A stretch of DNA of 6,797 bases, from assembly GCA_904501845.1 (NCBI GenBank), contig CAJGCH010000161.1:1-6797 (forward strand), in the 5' to 3' direction. This DNA comes from an uncultured Bacillaceae bacterium. Its GTDB lineage: Bacteria; Bacillota; Bacilli; Bacillales; Pradoshiaceae. Of the stretch, positions 6,168 through 6,797 are shown piece by piece (within the stretch, counting starts at the first letter, position 1; every line of letters starts with the position of its first letter). The notes under the pieces are model-generated. The model had not been told where the DNA came from. It made no database searches and was given only the letters and a program-made list of their open reading frames with translations. Both the position numbers and the translations under genes were made by a program.

Positions 6168-6797
6168 ATGCCAAGGAATATCGTTATGTCACCATTTTCA
6201 TATGTGGCATTTGAACTTTGCATGAAACTGATGGAAAACGGTCAGGAAGTGGTTGGTATTGAGCCCTCTCCATCAAGCTTAGATGAAGGAGAAAGGGAGG
6301 AGAAGGAGTTATTTGTAGGGAGGAATGCAAATTGGATTTTGCAATCTGTGGAGGAATTCTCGCTAAGTTCCTCTGAAGAATCGATTCTTTATGTATGTGA
6401 TATAGACTCATATGGCCCTTCTATTCAGGATTTCCTTGAGGAGAAGAGGGGAGGGGCATGTAAGCTTGTTTATATTTCAACTCCTGATGATCGTCCGCTT
6501 ACGAATATAACTGGGTGGCCAAAGCCGGATGTTTGGGTTCATTTGCCGTCAGTTTACGGATCATGGCAGCCGAAGGGCTCTTTTTTTGAGCGCAGCCTTC
6601 TGGGCAGGACCTTTCCATTTGAAGAATATGAGAAGGAAGATCGGCAAGATATCCTCTATATTGATGATGCTGTCGATGCCATACTTGAGCTTGCTGAATG
6701 GAAGATTGGGGCTTATCAAGTGCGTTCAGGAGTGGAAAATCATTGGTACGAGGTACTAAAGGAAGCTGGATACAGTATTATCTATGATACGAATGAA
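6168..6797 (+). CDS. yjaV: YjaV-like NAD-dependent epimerase/dehydratase-family protein, 5' part
   Basis: The frame is open to the end of the window, giving 210 residues; the C-terminus is missing. Traces of the extended short-chain dehydrogenase/reductase (SDR) family are clear: an N-terminal strand-helix-strand (IVMSPFSYVAFELCMKLMEN then GQEVVGIE, 5-32), KLVYIST (99-105) at the strand that precedes the active site, HLPSVYG (125-131) matching the usual LR-x-x-VYGP, and ILYIDDAVDAILEL (162-175), the standard substrate-domain motif. The glycine-rich NAD loop is absent (MSPFSY instead of GGxGxxG), and the YxxxK catalytic pair is not found between KLVYIST and LPSVYG. It may thus be a non-catalytic member. 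ATG at 6168 lies 7 bases after AGGGGG (6155-6160); an in-frame ATG at 6138 has no SD. The name rests on synteny and this fold. Confidence 0.75.
   Translation, partial: MPRNIVMSPFSYVAFELCMKLMENGQEVVGIEPSPSSLDEGEREEKELFVGRNANWILQSVEEFSLSSSEESILYVCDIDSYGPSIQDFLEEKRGGACKLVYISTPDDRPLTNITGWPKPDVWVHLPSVYGSWQPKGSFFERSLLGRTFPFEEYEKEDRQDILYIDDAVDAILELAEWKIGAYQVRSGVENHWYEVLKEAGYSIIYDTNE

Noticed and set aside
6529..6759. A 76-codon + strand frame inside yjaV
   Set aside because: It overlaps the yjaV frame, which carries the VYG and YIDDAV motifs; the alternative frame has no motif.

Overview
The window looks like a chromosomal core region of a low-to-mid GC Gram-positive bacterium of the family Bacillaceae. 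The basis is the gene order, strong purine-rich Shine-Dalgarno (SD) sequences, frequent TTG starts, and close resemblance of the proteins to their Bacillus counterparts. The order arg operon - yjzC - yjzD (reverse) - yjaU - yjaV matches what I recall of Bacillus subtilis, where med, comZ and the fabHA-fabF genes come next. The species cannot be named from the sequence.

Positions 1-4668 hold the arginine biosynthesis operon, all on the + strand with gaps of 14 to 46 bases: argC (3' part only), argJ, argB, argD and argF. Together they encode the acetylated-intermediate cycle from glutamate to ornithine (ArgJ, ArgB, ArgC, ArgD, with ArgJ recycling the acetyl group) and the step from ornithine to citrulline (ArgF). 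The carA-carB pair that sits between argD and argF in B. subtilis is absent; only 46 bases separate the two genes here. The operon promoter and any arginine-repressor operator lie upstream of the window.

Positions 4669-4968 hold yjzC, a 59-residue protein gene missing from most ORF lists because it is short and starts with TTG. It follows argF with no visible terminator and ends at a strong hairpin that also serves the opposing gene. Positions 4969-5157 hold yjzD on the - strand, a two-helix membrane protein of the DUF2929 type, with its own probable promoter.

Positions 5158-6797 hold a 237-base divergent intergenic region, then yjaU and the 5' part of yjaV on the + strand. YjaU resembles an alpha/beta-hydrolase and YjaV an extended short-chain dehydrogenase/epimerase, but both seem to lack the residues needed for catalysis. 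A hairpin between them buries the SD of yjaV.

I see no tRNA, rRNA, CRISPR array, insertion sequence, attachment site or phage gene. No wholly new system stands out. The points most worth a second look are the missing carAB, the two apparent pseudoenzymes, the yjaV leader hairpin and the cluster of TTG starts.
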